A program made the position numbers and the translations under genes. From positions 806,001-870,000 of the forward strand of contig NZ_FQUD01000004.1 in assembly GCF_900128945.1 (NCBI RefSeq): a stretch of DNA of 64,000 nt, read 5' to 3'. Shown here one piece after another: positions 8,460 to 16,783 of this stretch (position 1 is its first letter; each line of letters begins with the position of its first letter). The notes under the pieces are model-generated. The model had not been told where the DNA came from. It ran no database searches and saw only the letters and a program-made list of their open reading frames with translations. The DNA comes from Chryseobacterium sp. OV279. Lineage in GTDB: Bacteria; Bacteroidota; Bacteroidia; Flavobacteriales; Weeksellaceae.

Positions 8460-11400
8460 TTACAGATAAATAAGCTGGGTCTTTAAAACCTTTCTTCCCA
8501 AGCTTTCCAGGATATTTTTATACCTTTCGATCTGGTATTCGTTTTTTTCTGTCTGTTCACCAGTTTTAAAGTCGACAATAATATAGCCTTCCTCGCTTTT
8601 TAGAATACGGTCCGGTCTGAAAATATGACTTTGACCTCTGTCCGAAATCATAATATCTTTTTCATTGATCACTTCCCATTTCTCGTCAAAAAACTCAGCA
8701 TATTTCTGAATGATCTGAATCAGGGTTTCCTGAATTTCATCTTTCTCTTCTCGCGTGATCTGTCCGTCCAGTACATAACTCTCCAGAACTTTGGCCGTAT
8801 CTTTCTCTGTATTGATTTTAGACAGTAATTCATGCACGAAAAGCCCGATCCTTACTTTTTCATTCCGTACCTGATAGTTTTTAGATGGTGTAGCGATTTT
8901 TATAGAAGACCTGTTTTCATTAATATTTTTAAGGTTTTGAATATCCTTGGTTTTAAATAATGATGTTTTATCCTTAGAATGCTTTTTCAGCATCTCAGGA
9001 CGAACTTCATACAGATCAAATTCATCAGCTCCTTCCGTATTTTTTCCGTTAAAAAATTCCAGCAGTTCAAGATTATTGGATGTCTTATTCGCTTTCTGAA
9101 GATAGAAAAACAGCTGTTCTACAGGACGTGTTGTAGCGACATACTGAAGACATAATCTGTCGATGAGGTTTTTGTAGGAATTCTTTTTGTTGAAGGCCTC
9201 GATTTCCTGATCATACACCTCAAGGTTTTTATTGAACTGATTGATGTTGACCGATTTCAGAGCATCATCATTATTGGTGTCAAACCAGTTGGTAAATTCA
9301 CTGTCCCGGTTTTTATTCATCATCGGGATAAATACAATCGGAAATTCAAGCCCCTTTGATTTGTGGATCGTCATGATCTGCACGGCATCAATGTTTTCTG
9401 AAGCTTGAATCGTATACGCAGAAGCCTCTTCATCCCAATATTTCAGAAATTCTTTCGTACTGGCTCCCGCATTTTGTGTAAAATTGAAAAGCATTTCCAG
9501 AAAATTCAGAAGGAAATCCGTCTCCTTATTCTCTACCGCGAATTCATTGATGTAATATTCCACAAAATTATACAGGTTGAATCTCGGGAAGTTTTCCTGT
9601 TTCAATTTTAATGAATAGGTATTCTGGATAAACTGAAGAATTTCCTCATGCGTTTCAAGTTCCAGAACTTCTTTCATTTCCAGCGTAAAATCTGCTATAT
9701 GAATTCTTCCCAATGTATTCAGATAATACATCATCATGATCAGATTGGGTTTGTTCTTTGGATTGATTTCCCATCGCAGAAATTCAATGACCGCTTTCAA
9801 CGTGTTGGAAAGTTCAAGCGTCAGACCTTTGTCCGAAATCGTTTTGATATTGGTTTCTTCGCCGCGGTATTTTACTTTCAGATTTCCCAGTTTCTGAGAA
9901 TAACTGAAAATATCAAAATTGCCCCGGCATAAAATCGTAATGTCTGAAAATTTGAAACCGTTATCCAGACTTTCCTGAATATCATTCCGCATTTTTTCAG
10001 AAGTGTCATTATAAAAATCCTCATTCGTGAGATTTTCAATCAGACTTACTTTTACACGTCCGTCAATCTGTGATCTTGGACTCTGCTCAGCATCTTCCCC
10101 GAAAATATTACGGTGTTCCTCTTCCAGATTTAACGAATGATAACTATACAGCTCATTATTGAACTGTACAATATTTTTAGCACTTCGCCAGTTATCTTTT
10201 AAAACAAGAAGACTTGCCTGCTTGGGCGAAAATTCCTTTTTGTTGATAATGTCCAGCATCAGTTTACTTTCTCCACCACGGAATCTGTAAATACTCTGTT
10301 TGGGATCACCTACCAGCGTAAAAGACGTGTATTCCGAGGAAACACTGTGGTCCCTCAGCGGAACAAAATTCTGCCACTGCAATTCCGAAGTATCCTGAAA
10401 TTCATCGAAGAAATAATGCTGAAACTGCGCACCTACCTTTTCATAAATAAAGGCTGATGGCTCGTTCTTAAGATTTTCATTGATCAGGATATTAAATTTC
10501 GAAAGCAGAACCAGATCGTTCTCTTCCTCAATTTTTTTTAATTCATCCTGAATATCTTTGTTCACTTTCAATGGGAGAAGAGCGGATAAAATCTTTTCTT
10601 TCTTTTGTGTTTCAATATAAAGAAGAATCAGCTGCATCCTGTTGTCCAGAAGCTGATCAAGTATTTCCAGTATTTCGGGTTCTTTACTTTTCGATTTCGT
10701 AGCCGCTCCCTTTCTGTAATTGTTGACTACAGATTCTTCCTGCGTGGTAGGAAACGGAAAACCGGGTCTTTTCTGGTTATAGAAATCCTGAACCTTCGTA
10801 AAAAATCCTCCGATCCCGTTTTTGCCCTGAGCGAAATCTTCGATCTCAATATTTCTGGACCGGAACAGCTCTACCGACTGTGTGGCAAGCTCTCCAGACT
10901 TCTTCTTATTCTGCACGATCTCTTTTCTGAGTGTGTTTTTTATATTCTCATAATTCGTGTCATCAAAGCTTTTGTTGCTTTTCAGATGTTCATAGTGAAT
11001 ATCTTTCACAAACTCCTTGGCGGAATCATAAAGGCTCTTATTCAGATTGATCCTTTCATTGTTTTCCAGACTGTAATCTACATAATCCATGAAAGAATTG
11101 GAGATATTGTCATTCTCACCAATCTGGTCGAGCATTTTATCCACAGCTTCGATCAGAAACGGTTCTGCATCGATCTCAAGATTAAAATTTTTCGCTAAAC
11201 CCAATTCATAGGAGAAACTTCTTACCAGTCTTGAATTAAAACGGTCAATCGTTCCGATATTCAATGTTGAATAATTGTGAAGAACGTAATCCAGCAGCTT
11301 TTTGGAACGGCTATGAAGTTCATCAATGGTAATTTTTAAACCATCAGCTTCAAATGCTTTCTGAATGTTTTTCAGATCTTCGTTTTCAGCAAAATTGTCA

Positions 11401-11600
11401 GCGGAAAAATTTCCCAGCCACGACAGAATTCTCTCCTTCATCTCATTCGCTGCCTTATTGGTGAAAGTAAGCGCGAGAATATTCCTGATCGACTGCTGTT
11501 GATTGGGATACCGGAGACAGATCATCAAAAGCCTCTGGACAAGGGCATATGTTTTCCCCGACCCGGCTGAAGCATTGATCACTGTATAAGAATTTTGCAT
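8460..11600 (-). CDS. UvrD/RecB-like helicase-nuclease (AddA-type)
   Basis: 1046-residue SF1A helicase for double-strand-break end processing. Motif I ASAGSGKT is at residues 10-17; then TFTNKAANEM (Ia), FFDEFQDTSELQW (II), LVGDPKQSIYRFRGG (III), LKDNWRSAKNI (IV), MTIHKSKGLEFPIVF (V) and YVATTRPVEQLFFY (VI). The C-terminus carries a RecB-family nuclease core (RPDRIL...IIVDFKTGE, about residues 1000-1018). This order matches Bacteroidota exonuclease V beta / AddA proteins. The expected AddB partner is not adjacent: upstream lies an unrelated plus-strand gene, and downstream the DnaA-box region. The last codons run into the end of that box cluster. Confidence 0.93.
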   Translation of the reverse strand: MQNSYTVINASAGSGKTYALVQRLLMICLRYPNQQQSIRNILALTFTNKAANEMKERILSWLGNFSADNFAENEDLKNIQKAFEADGLKITIDELHSRSKKLLDYVLHNYSTLNIGTIDRFNSRLVRSFSYELGLAKNFNLEIDAEPFLIEAVDKMLDQIGENDNISNSFMDYVDYSLENNERINLNKSLYDSAKEFVKDIHYEHLKSNKSFDDTNYENIKNTLRKEIVQNKKKSGELATQSVELFRSRNIEIEDFAQGKNGIGGFFTKVQDFYNQKRPGFPFPTTQEESVVNNYRKGAATKSKSKEPEILEILDQLLDNRMQLILLYIETQKKEKILSALLPLKVNKDIQDELKKIEEENDLVLLSKFNILINENLKNEPSAFIYEKVGAQFQHYFFDEFQDTSELQWQNFVPLRDHSVSSEYTSFTLVGDPKQSIYRFRGGESKLMLDIINKKEFSPKQASLLVLKDNWRSAKNIVQFNNELYSYHSLNLEEEHRNIFGEDAEQSPRSQIDGRVKVSLIENLTNEDFYNDTSEKMRNDIQESLDNGFKFSDITILCRGNFDIFSYSQKLGNLKVKYRGEETNIKTISDKGLTLELSNTLKAVIEFLRWEINPKNKPNLIMMMYYLNTLGRIHIADFTLEMKEVLELETHEEILQFIQNTYSLKLKQENFPRFNLYNFVEYYINEFAVENKETDFLLNFLEMLFNFTQNAGASTKEFLKYWDEEASAYTIQASENIDAVQIMTIHKSKGLEFPIVFIPMMNKNRDSEFTNWFDTNNDDALKSVNINQFNKNLEVYDQEIEAFNKKNSYKNLIDRLCLQYVATTRPVEQLFFYLQKANKTSNNLELLEFFNGKNTEGADEFDLYEVRPEMLKKHSKDKTSLFKTKDIQNLKNINENRSSIKIATPSKNYQVRNEKVRIGLFVHELLSKINTEKDTAKVLESYVLDGQITREEKDEIQETLIQIIQKYAEFFDEKWEVINEKDIMISDRGQSHIFRPDRILKSEEGYIIVDFKTGEQTEKNEYQIERYKNILESLGRKVLKTQLIYL

Positions 11601-11682
11601 TGCTGAATTTAGAATTGAGACTGCAAGTTAGCTAATTTTTAAGTGAAATTTTAACAATTCCGATCCTCGATTTAACAGTTTA

Positions 11683-11728
11683 AACCACAAAAATCAAAAA
11701 GAAATCCCAAAACGCGTTAACTGTGGTT
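11683..11728. repeat. Dispersed element bounded by AACCAC / GTGGTT, short copy
   Basis: AACCACAAAAATC at the left end and CTGTGGTTAA at the right end, 46 bp, between the helicase start and the promoter of the next gene. The ends match the elements at 8114 and 15008. Confidence 0.4.
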
Positions 11729-11732
11729 AAAC

Positions 11733-11765
11733 TTGTCAATTAATTTAAAAATAATTTTAGATTTG
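11733..11765 (+). promoter_or_regulatory. Promoter that sets the start of the next gene
   Basis: TTG at 11733-11735, 22 bases, then TAGATTTG at 11758-11765 (full TAnnTTTG). The nominal TTG start of the following frame falls inside this promoter, so translation must begin further down, at the GTG at 11784. Confidence 0.55.
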
Positions 11766-11783
11766 CTTAATAAAAAACTGTCC

Positions 11784-12530
11784 GTGAAACTTAAACTACT
11801 CTTTTTTTTAACCACCCTTTTTTTCATTAATACCAATGCTCAAAATTATATTTTCGGAAAAGTGATTTCTGAAGACAGTGCAGAAATTCAGGATGTAACG
11901 GTCATCAATATCAGAACGGATGAAAGAACGGTTACCAACCGGGACGGACATTTCATGGTTTCCGGAAGGGCAGGGGATGAACTCAGGTTTATCAAGGCCG
12001 GTTATGAACGCATCGTCAAAAAAATTTCCAAAGAGATTATAGATGCTCCCATCAATATAACTTTAAAGAGAGAAACCATATTAATTCCTGAAGTAGAAAT
12101 TAAGCAGGGACTCACAGGCGATCTGAAAATTGACACCAAAAACCTTAACCGCCCTAAAAAAGTAGAAAAACTCATCAAAGACATTGATCAATACATCGCT
12201 CAGAAATCGGATCCGAGGATTCTGGCAGCGAGACCGGGAGAATTTGTACAACCGAAAGGACAGGGCTTCTCCATTGGAAAAGTAAAGAACAAATGGGATG
12301 ATATTGATTTGATGGGCTACCTGCATTCAGCGCTGGGAGATGACTATTTTACCAGTCTGAAAATAGAGAAACCTCAGATTGAACATTTCATCAGTTACGT
12401 TCTTGCAGGCGGTTTTGAGCGAAAAAGTATTCTGAAGTATGGGTTCTGTAGCGACGCAGATTTGTACAGGTTTCAAAGATTTGTACTGACAAGAATTTCG
12501 TCCTACCGTGCTCCACAGACTCAAAAATAA
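11784..12530 (+). CDS. Carboxypeptidase-regulatory-like domain protein, paralogue 1
   Basis: Begins best at GTG 11784, which gives a clean signal peptide (MKLKLLFF... cleaved after NTNAQ); the longer TTG frame would start inside a promoter. The protein is about 248 residues. After the signal comes a CarboxypepD_reg-like beta-sandwich (YIFGKVISEDSAEIQDVTV, then DGHFMVSG and GDELRFIKAGYERI), then IPEVEIKQGLTGDL and a C-terminal helical part of unknown function. It is the first of three tandem paralogues sharing this whole layout and the signature (L/P)TG(D/N)L. Such proteins are periplasmic or outer-membrane-associated in Bacteroidota; no catalytic motif was seen. Confidence 0.8.
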   Translation: MKLKLLFFLTTLFFINTNAQNYIFGKVISEDSAEIQDVTVINIRTDERTVTNRDGHFMVSGRAGDELRFIKAGYERIVKKISKEIIDAPINITLKRETILIPEVEIKQGLTGDLKIDTKNLNRPKKVEKLIKDIDQYIAQKSDPRILAARPGEFVQPKGQGFSIGKVKNKWDDIDLMGYLHSALGDDYFTSLKIEKPQIEHFISYVLAGGFERKSILKYGFCSDADLYRFQRFVLTRISSYRAPQTQK

Positions 12531-12536
12531 ACACAG

Positions 12537-13343
12537 ATGAGAACTTATATTAAACAAAGTCTTTACGCAGTTCCGCTTTTTGTATCTGTTGAATTTTTTT
12601 CCCAGCAGCAGGTGACCGGTGTCGTAACAGATAACAGTAAAACCAATATTAATCCGGTTTTAATTATCAATATCACCAGTCAAAAAAGTGCTGTAAGTGA
12701 TACTTCTGGGAAATTTAGCGTAGAAGCCTCGGAAAATGATGAAGTACGTTTTGTAAAAGAAGGGTATTACCGTATTGATAAAAAAATAAAAAAGGAAGAT
12801 TTCAGTTCTCCTTTAATGATCAGCTTTGAAAGGGTAGAAATAGAAATCCCGGAAGTGAAGATCGTCTATAAACCTACCGGTAATCTGGAAAGAGATAACA
12901 AGCATCTTAATGAATCACGAAAAATGGTTTCTTTAAGATCAGAATTGGATGAGTATATGAAAAGTCCGATGAACGAAGCGGTACCGGATAATGCGATTTC
13001 GAAAACCTTCAAACCGGATTATAATGCCGGACAGGTAAGTATTTTAGGGGTTCTGGATGCCGCTGTGGGTTTGTTCAAAAAAGCTACGGAACTTAAAATA
13101 ACCAAAGCCAATTATAAGGAAACCCAGGATTTTATCCAAAGAATAAAAAACGAAATAGATTTACAGTTTCTGAAAAAATATGGAATGGATGAAGAACAGA
13201 TCGATGAATTCCTGATTTATGCCAATGATACAAGAATGATGGCGAAAAAATTCAGAAAAAACTTTAAAGCAGATGTCGTGGAATATGAATTAAGAGCAGC
13301 ATTTGCTGAATACAGGAAAACCCGCAAGGTGAGTAATATTTAG
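12537..13343 (+). CDS. Carboxypeptidase-regulatory-like domain protein, paralogue 2
   Basis: 268 residues, six bases after paralogue 1. The signal peptide ends near EFFSQQQ. The domain layout is as in its neighbours: VTGVVTDNSKTNINPVLI, DTSGKFSVEAS, NDEVRFVKEGYYRI, IPEVKIVYKPTGNLERD, then a Lys-rich helical C-terminal half (about residues 125-268) with LKKYGMDEEQIDEFLIY, which mirrors paralogue 3's GIPEERISEFIQY. Co-transcription with both neighbours is likely from the spacing. Function unknown. Confidence 0.8.
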   Translation: MRTYIKQSLYAVPLFVSVEFFSQQQVTGVVTDNSKTNINPVLIINITSQKSAVSDTSGKFSVEASENDEVRFVKEGYYRIDKKIKKEDFSSPLMISFERVEIEIPEVKIVYKPTGNLERDNKHLNESRKMVSLRSELDEYMKSPMNEAVPDNAISKTFKPDYNAGQVSILGVLDAAVGLFKKATELKITKANYKETQDFIQRIKNEIDLQFLKKYGMDEEQIDEFLIYANDTRMMAKKFRKNFKADVVEYELRAAFAEYRKTRKVSNI

Positions 13344-13353
13344 TTTTAAAAAC

Positions 13354-14175
13354 ATGAAGATGAATGCTGGATGCAGAAATACCACTATTACCGGATGGAA
13401 GATAACTTTCTTTCTTCTGATTTTCGCGTTTAATAGTTTCATGGCACAGCAAACGGTTAGCGGGCGAATCACAGATGATGACGGGGCGGAATTAAGCTCA
13501 GTCATTGTGATCAATATGTCTACCGATCAGAAAACGTCTTCCAATGCTATGGGAATGTTCTCTATTGAAGCCTCTCCCAATGACGAGCTTAGATTTGTAA
13601 AAGCAGATTTCAACAGAGTATCCACAAGAGTTCTTATCAATGGCTACAATCCTCAACTGCTGGTTACCATGATTCCGATACCGAGAGATGTCGGAGAAGT
13701 AAAAATCGTCAAAAAACCAACCGGTGACCTGGAAACTGATTCCCGATTGGCCGCAAAAATAGATAAAGGAGAGATTGTACAACAGGCGGTAGGTTTGCCA
13801 CAACCTGTTGGTAAGATGCGTGAAAAGCCTGCAGAAGTTAAAAAGGTTCTTCTTCCGATACTTTTAGGAAGCTTAGATGTGCAGGGTACCTATGATCTGA
13901 TCAGCGGGAAAGCAAGACGCCAGAAACGGCAGTACAGGTATGACGATCTGCAGGAACATATTATGTGGGTGAGAAACCGGGTTGATAATGAATATTTTAC
14001 CAAGGCAGGAATTCCTGAAGAACGGATTTCAGAATTTATCCAATATTCCTTTGAGGTTAAACCTCAGGTAAGAACTTATGTGAAAGCAAAAAATCTTGCT
14101 GGGACGCTGTTGAGAATGGAAGAAACCATGCCTGTTTATCTGGAAAGATTAAAGCAAAGGAAAAACCAGGAATAA
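13354..14175 (+). CDS. Carboxypeptidase-regulatory-like domain protein, paralogue 3
   Basis: 273 residues, 10 bases after paralogue 2. The signal peptide is preceded by an extended, polar N-terminus (cleavage near FMAQQ, about residue 32). It carries VSGRITDDDGAELSSVIVI, NAMGMFSIEAS, NDELRFVKADFNRV and VKIVKKPTGDLETD, then a basic helical tail ending in ERLKQRKNQE. The three genes probably arose by tandem duplication and then diverged strongly in their C-terminal halves. Function unknown. Confidence 0.8.
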   Translation: MKMNAGCRNTTITGWKITFFLLIFAFNSFMAQQTVSGRITDDDGAELSSVIVINMSTDQKTSSNAMGMFSIEASPNDELRFVKADFNRVSTRVLINGYNPQLLVTMIPIPRDVGEVKIVKKPTGDLETDSRLAAKIDKGEIVQQAVGLPQPVGKMREKPAEVKKVLLPILLGSLDVQGTYDLISGKARRQKRQYRYDDLQEHIMWVRNRVDNEYFTKAGIPEERISEFIQYSFEVKPQVRTYVKAKNLAGTLLRMEETMPVYLERLKQRKNQE

Positions 14176-14248
14176 TGTTAAAGAATTCTTAAAAAGCGGA
14201 ATAGAAATTGATGTACAGCTACACAGAATCAATCAAATCACAAGTTTT

Positions 14249-14983
14249 ATGAATAAAAATATTATTGCGGTAGCAGTCGGAGCACTGGGATTTGTCCTTG
14301 GGCTTGGTTTTTTAGGGAATGCTATTAAAAACAGAAATAAATCTGAAAATACCATTTCCGTAACCGGATTGGGAACCAAACAGTTTACGTCCGATCTGAT
14401 CACATGGTCCGGAAGTTTTTCTAAAAATAATTCCGATTTAAAAGCGGCTTATGATGAGTTGGCTATAGACAGAAAGGTCATCAATGATTATCTGGTTTCA
14501 AAAGGAATTAAGCAGGGCGAAATTGTATTTTCTTCCGTAGATATCCAGAAGCAGTTCAGAAGCTACAACGACTCTAATGGAAATTATGTACAGGGTGAAT
14601 TCTCCGGATACAACCTTACTCAAAAAGTTTCTATTGAAAGCAAAGAGGTGGTAAAGATTGAAAACCTTTCAAGAAATATTACGGAAATCATCAACCGTGG
14701 GATTGAATTCACTTCATCTTCACCATCCTATTTTTACACCAAATTAGCCACGGTAAAGCAGGAAATGATTGCCAGTGCAACGAAAGATGCTAAAGAAAGA
14801 GCAGAGAAAATTGCAGAAAATTCAGGAAGCAGTCTGGGAAATCTTAAAAAAGCAACCATGGGAGTGATTCAGATTACAGAACCCAATTCTAATGAAGATT
14901 ATTCCTACGGCGGAACATTCAATACTTCCTCGAAAGAGAAAGAAGCAAATATCACGATAAAGCTAGAATACGAGGTCAATTAA
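14249..14983 (+). CDS. SIMPL domain protein (DUF541)
   Basis: 244 residues with an N-terminal membrane anchor or uncleaved signal (about residues 5-27, AVAVGALGFVLGLGFLGNAI). It is followed by a SIMPL domain: ISVTGLGTKQF opening strand, DVQIQKQF-like centre (SSVDIQKQFRSY), and the characteristic DAKERAEKIAENSGSSLG helix before the final ITIKLEYEV strand. E. coli YggE is the best-known relative, linked to oxidative stress; the biochemical activity is unknown. The ATG at 14249 starts 73 bases after the paralogue cluster, so it may be read from the same transcript. Confidence 0.88.
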   Translation: MNKNIIAVAVGALGFVLGLGFLGNAIKNRNKSENTISVTGLGTKQFTSDLITWSGSFSKNNSDLKAAYDELAIDRKVINDYLVSKGIKQGEIVFSSVDIQKQFRSYNDSNGNYVQGEFSGYNLTQKVSIESKEVVKIENLSRNITEIINRGIEFTSSSPSYFYTKLATVKQEMIASATKDAKERAEKIAENSGSSLGNLKKATMGVIQITEPNSNEDYSYGGTFNTSSKEKEANITIKLEYEVN

Positions 14984-15007
14984 GATCATCATCTGCGAAA
15001 AAATATC

Positions 15008-15165
15008 AACCACAAAAGAGAACAAAAGTTTTTTTTGGACACTTAAGTTATTCTGAATTTTAATACTTTGCGCACAAGAAGTTCACATAAGTTTTAAAAA
15101 AAATCAAAGATTTTATACGGAGTAATATACACAATCATCTGTGAAAATCCGTGAAATCAGTGGTT
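15008..15165. repeat. Dispersed element bounded by AACCAC / GTGGTT, copy 2
   Basis: AACCACAAAAGAG at the left end; CATCTGTGAAAATC...CAGTGGTTAA at the right end. The right 32 bases (15136-15167) match 8184-8215 at 28 positions. Length 158 bp. Confidence 0.5.
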
Positions 15166-15206
15166 AAAGAAAAAGGAAAAAGACTTTACAAGATGCTATA
15201 AAAAAC

Positions 15207-15236
15207 AAACCGCCGAACATCTCCGGCGGTTTTTAT
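15207..15236. terminator. Bidirectional terminator
   Basis: AAACCGCCG (15207-15215) and CGGCGGTTT (15224-15232) with T-rich sequence on both outer sides; it serves the SIMPL gene and the converging GNAT gene. Confidence 0.85.
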
Positions 15237-15239
15237 ATT

Positions 15240-15752
15240 TTAATGATACACAACATCATAAATTTCGTCTTTAACACTTTTCAGATGTTCAGGCGTATAA
15301 TTGGCCAGCAGCCAAAGATCCAGCGGTTTTTTCCCTTCACCATAACTCGGCTGTACATACATTTCGTCGATCAGGGTAAATCCGTTTTTCTGATAAAAAG
15401 AATAGCGTCTTTTCGCATCTTCTCCCAAATGATCAGGCTCTATTTCCAGAATAATTCTAGGATAATTTTTAAACAGGTATCCTGTAATATGTGATCCCAG
15501 TTTCTGACTTCTGAAGGCTTCAAAAACTTCAAAATGTTCCACGAAAACATAAGAACTCAGTTCCCAGATAATAAGATAACCTATTGCCTGAGATTCATGA
15601 AGTACAGATATTACCTTCACATGAGGATTTGAAAATAATGCGGTAAATTGGTTCCAGTCCCTTTGCTCATCTGCGGGGAATGTGCTGGAATATGACGTAT
15701 AGATGTCCTGAACTCTATAGTCTTCTGCAGAAGTAATCGGTAAAAATTCCAT
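15240..15752 (-). CDS. GNAT-family N-acetyltransferase
   Basis: 170 residues with a GNAT fold: AIGYLIIWELSSYVFVEHFEV (beta4), RSQKLGSHITGYL (the acetyl-CoA pyrophosphate loop, a variant of R/QxxGxG/A), and RRYSFYQKNGF (motif B). The acceptor cannot be told from sequence. It starts two bases after the PspC gene ends, so the two are co-transcribed. Confidence 0.85.
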   Translation of the reverse strand: MEFLPITSAEDYRVQDIYTSYSSTFPADEQRDWNQFTALFSNPHVKVISVLHESQAIGYLIIWELSSYVFVEHFEVFEAFRSQKLGSHITGYLFKNYPRIILEIEPDHLGEDAKRRYSFYQKNGFTLIDEMYVQPSYGEGKKPLDLWLLANYTPEHLKSVKDEIYDVVYH

Positions 15753-15754
15753 AA

Positions 15755-15976
15755 TTATAAATCAAAAACGCTCGGCCTTCTGGTAATAAAAATATCTTTG
15801 ATCCAAAGCGTGAATGCCAGTCCCAGATAGATCAGAAAGAAAAAGCCGGCAGTGGCAAAAGTAGAATAGATAAAAAAGATCCTCAATTTAGATACAGGGA
15901 TCCCCAGTTTAGCTCCGGTTCTCGTAAGAACGCCGAACCATTCTCTTTCCATTTTGTGGCGGATATTATCAAACAT
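15755..15976 (-). CDS. Small PspC-domain membrane protein
   Basis: 73 residues matching a PspC domain: an amphipathic start, GVLTRTGAKLGIPVSKLRIFF, then one membrane segment (about residues 38-60, YSTFATAGFFFLIYLGLAF) and a basic tail. PspC proteins sense or modulate inner-membrane stress. It heads a two-gene unit with the acetyltransferase. Confidence 0.8.
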   Translation of the reverse strand: MFDNIRHKMEREWFGVLTRTGAKLGIPVSKLRIFFIYSTFATAGFFFLIYLGLAFTLWIKDIFITRRPSVFDL

Positions 15977-16092
15977 TTGAAGATTCTTTTAAAAGTTTAA
16001 ATCCAATACCGCAATTTAAGCAATTTTTTTCTACCTATCCGATTCGTGATAAATAAATTGATCTTGATCACGACTTTGTTTTTTATCAAAGA

Positions 16093-16569
16093 TTAATCAA
16101 GCTCTATGCTATAGATCACACTGATAATTTTCCACTGTCCATTGACTTTTGCCAGCTGCCAGAATTCCTTGCCGTAATTGGTTACTTTGTTATCCAAAAG
16201 GAAAGAATAATCACAGGTAACTGAACCGATAACATCATCGTTTTCAATATGTACATTTTTAAACAATTCATCCTGGTTGCCTTTATCCATAAGAAACAGA
16301 TGAAAATCCTGAAAATTTTTCGTGAATAGATTGGAAGGATTTGACGTTTTATTTTTCAGCCTTTTCTGCTGGGTCTTATCTCTGATTACAGCAGTCCAGT
16401 TAAAGGAGTCTTTTGTAAATAGAGCCTTAAAAGCTGCGGTATCTTTTTTAATGATATGTTGTCTGACCTCCTCAACAAGATTTTGGATTTCATTTTTTTG
16501 TTGTGTATAGCCTTGTGCACGACAAAAAAATGTAAGTAAAACACAAAATAATACGCTTATGTTTTTCAT
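16093..16569 (-). CDS. Secreted NTF2/SnoaL-like protein
   Basis: 158 residues with a signal peptide (cleavage near FFCRAQ, residue 19). The mature part reads as an NTF2-like cone: IQNLVEEVRQHIIKKDTAAF helices, then GSVTCDYSFLLDNK and FWQLAKVNGQWKIISVIYS, the classic closing strands of DUF4440/SnoaL-like folds. There is no catalytic signature; it could bind a small ligand. It seems monocistronic. Confidence 0.75.
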   Translation of the reverse strand: MKNISVLFCVLLTFFCRAQGYTQQKNEIQNLVEEVRQHIIKKDTAAFKALFTKDSFNWTAVIRDKTQQKRLKNKTSNPSNLFTKNFQDFHLFLMDKGNQDELFKNVHIENDDVIGSVTCDYSFLLDNKVTNYGKEFWQLAKVNGQWKIISVIYSIELD

Positions 16570-16672
16570 AGGATTTTATTTTAAGAATGAATTCGAAAGA
16601 CAGATCAGGTTTATGATCAGAAGTAAAACCTTTTCCGCTATTATTTTTCTGTAAATATTCGAATAAATCCAT
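16490..16672 (-). CDS. Doubtful 60-residue frame upstream of the NTF2-like gene
   Basis: The first 30 codons (MDLFEYLQKNNSGKG...) have amino-acid and codon use like real genes here, but the last 27 codons overlap the signal peptide of the NTF2-like gene in another frame and look non-coding. It may be the stub of a degraded gene. No family was recognised. Confidence 0.2.
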   Translation of the reverse strand: MDLFEYLQKNNSGKGFTSDHKPDLSFEFILKIKSYEKHKRIILCFTYIFLSCTRLYTTKK

Positions 16673-16783
16673 GGAGTTTAAGAACGTGATGACGAACGGA
16701 GACTGATCCTATGTAGATAGTACTGTTATTGATTTAAATATAAAATCAGGCTCTACAATGTAATGAGGTCTATTGGAAAAATA

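Noticed and set aside
10605..11198. 197-residue plus-strand open frame inside the helicase gene
   Set aside because: It is antisense to strongly conserved helicase sequence, and its composition (Phe, Ile, Leu, Cys-rich) is that of a shadow frame.
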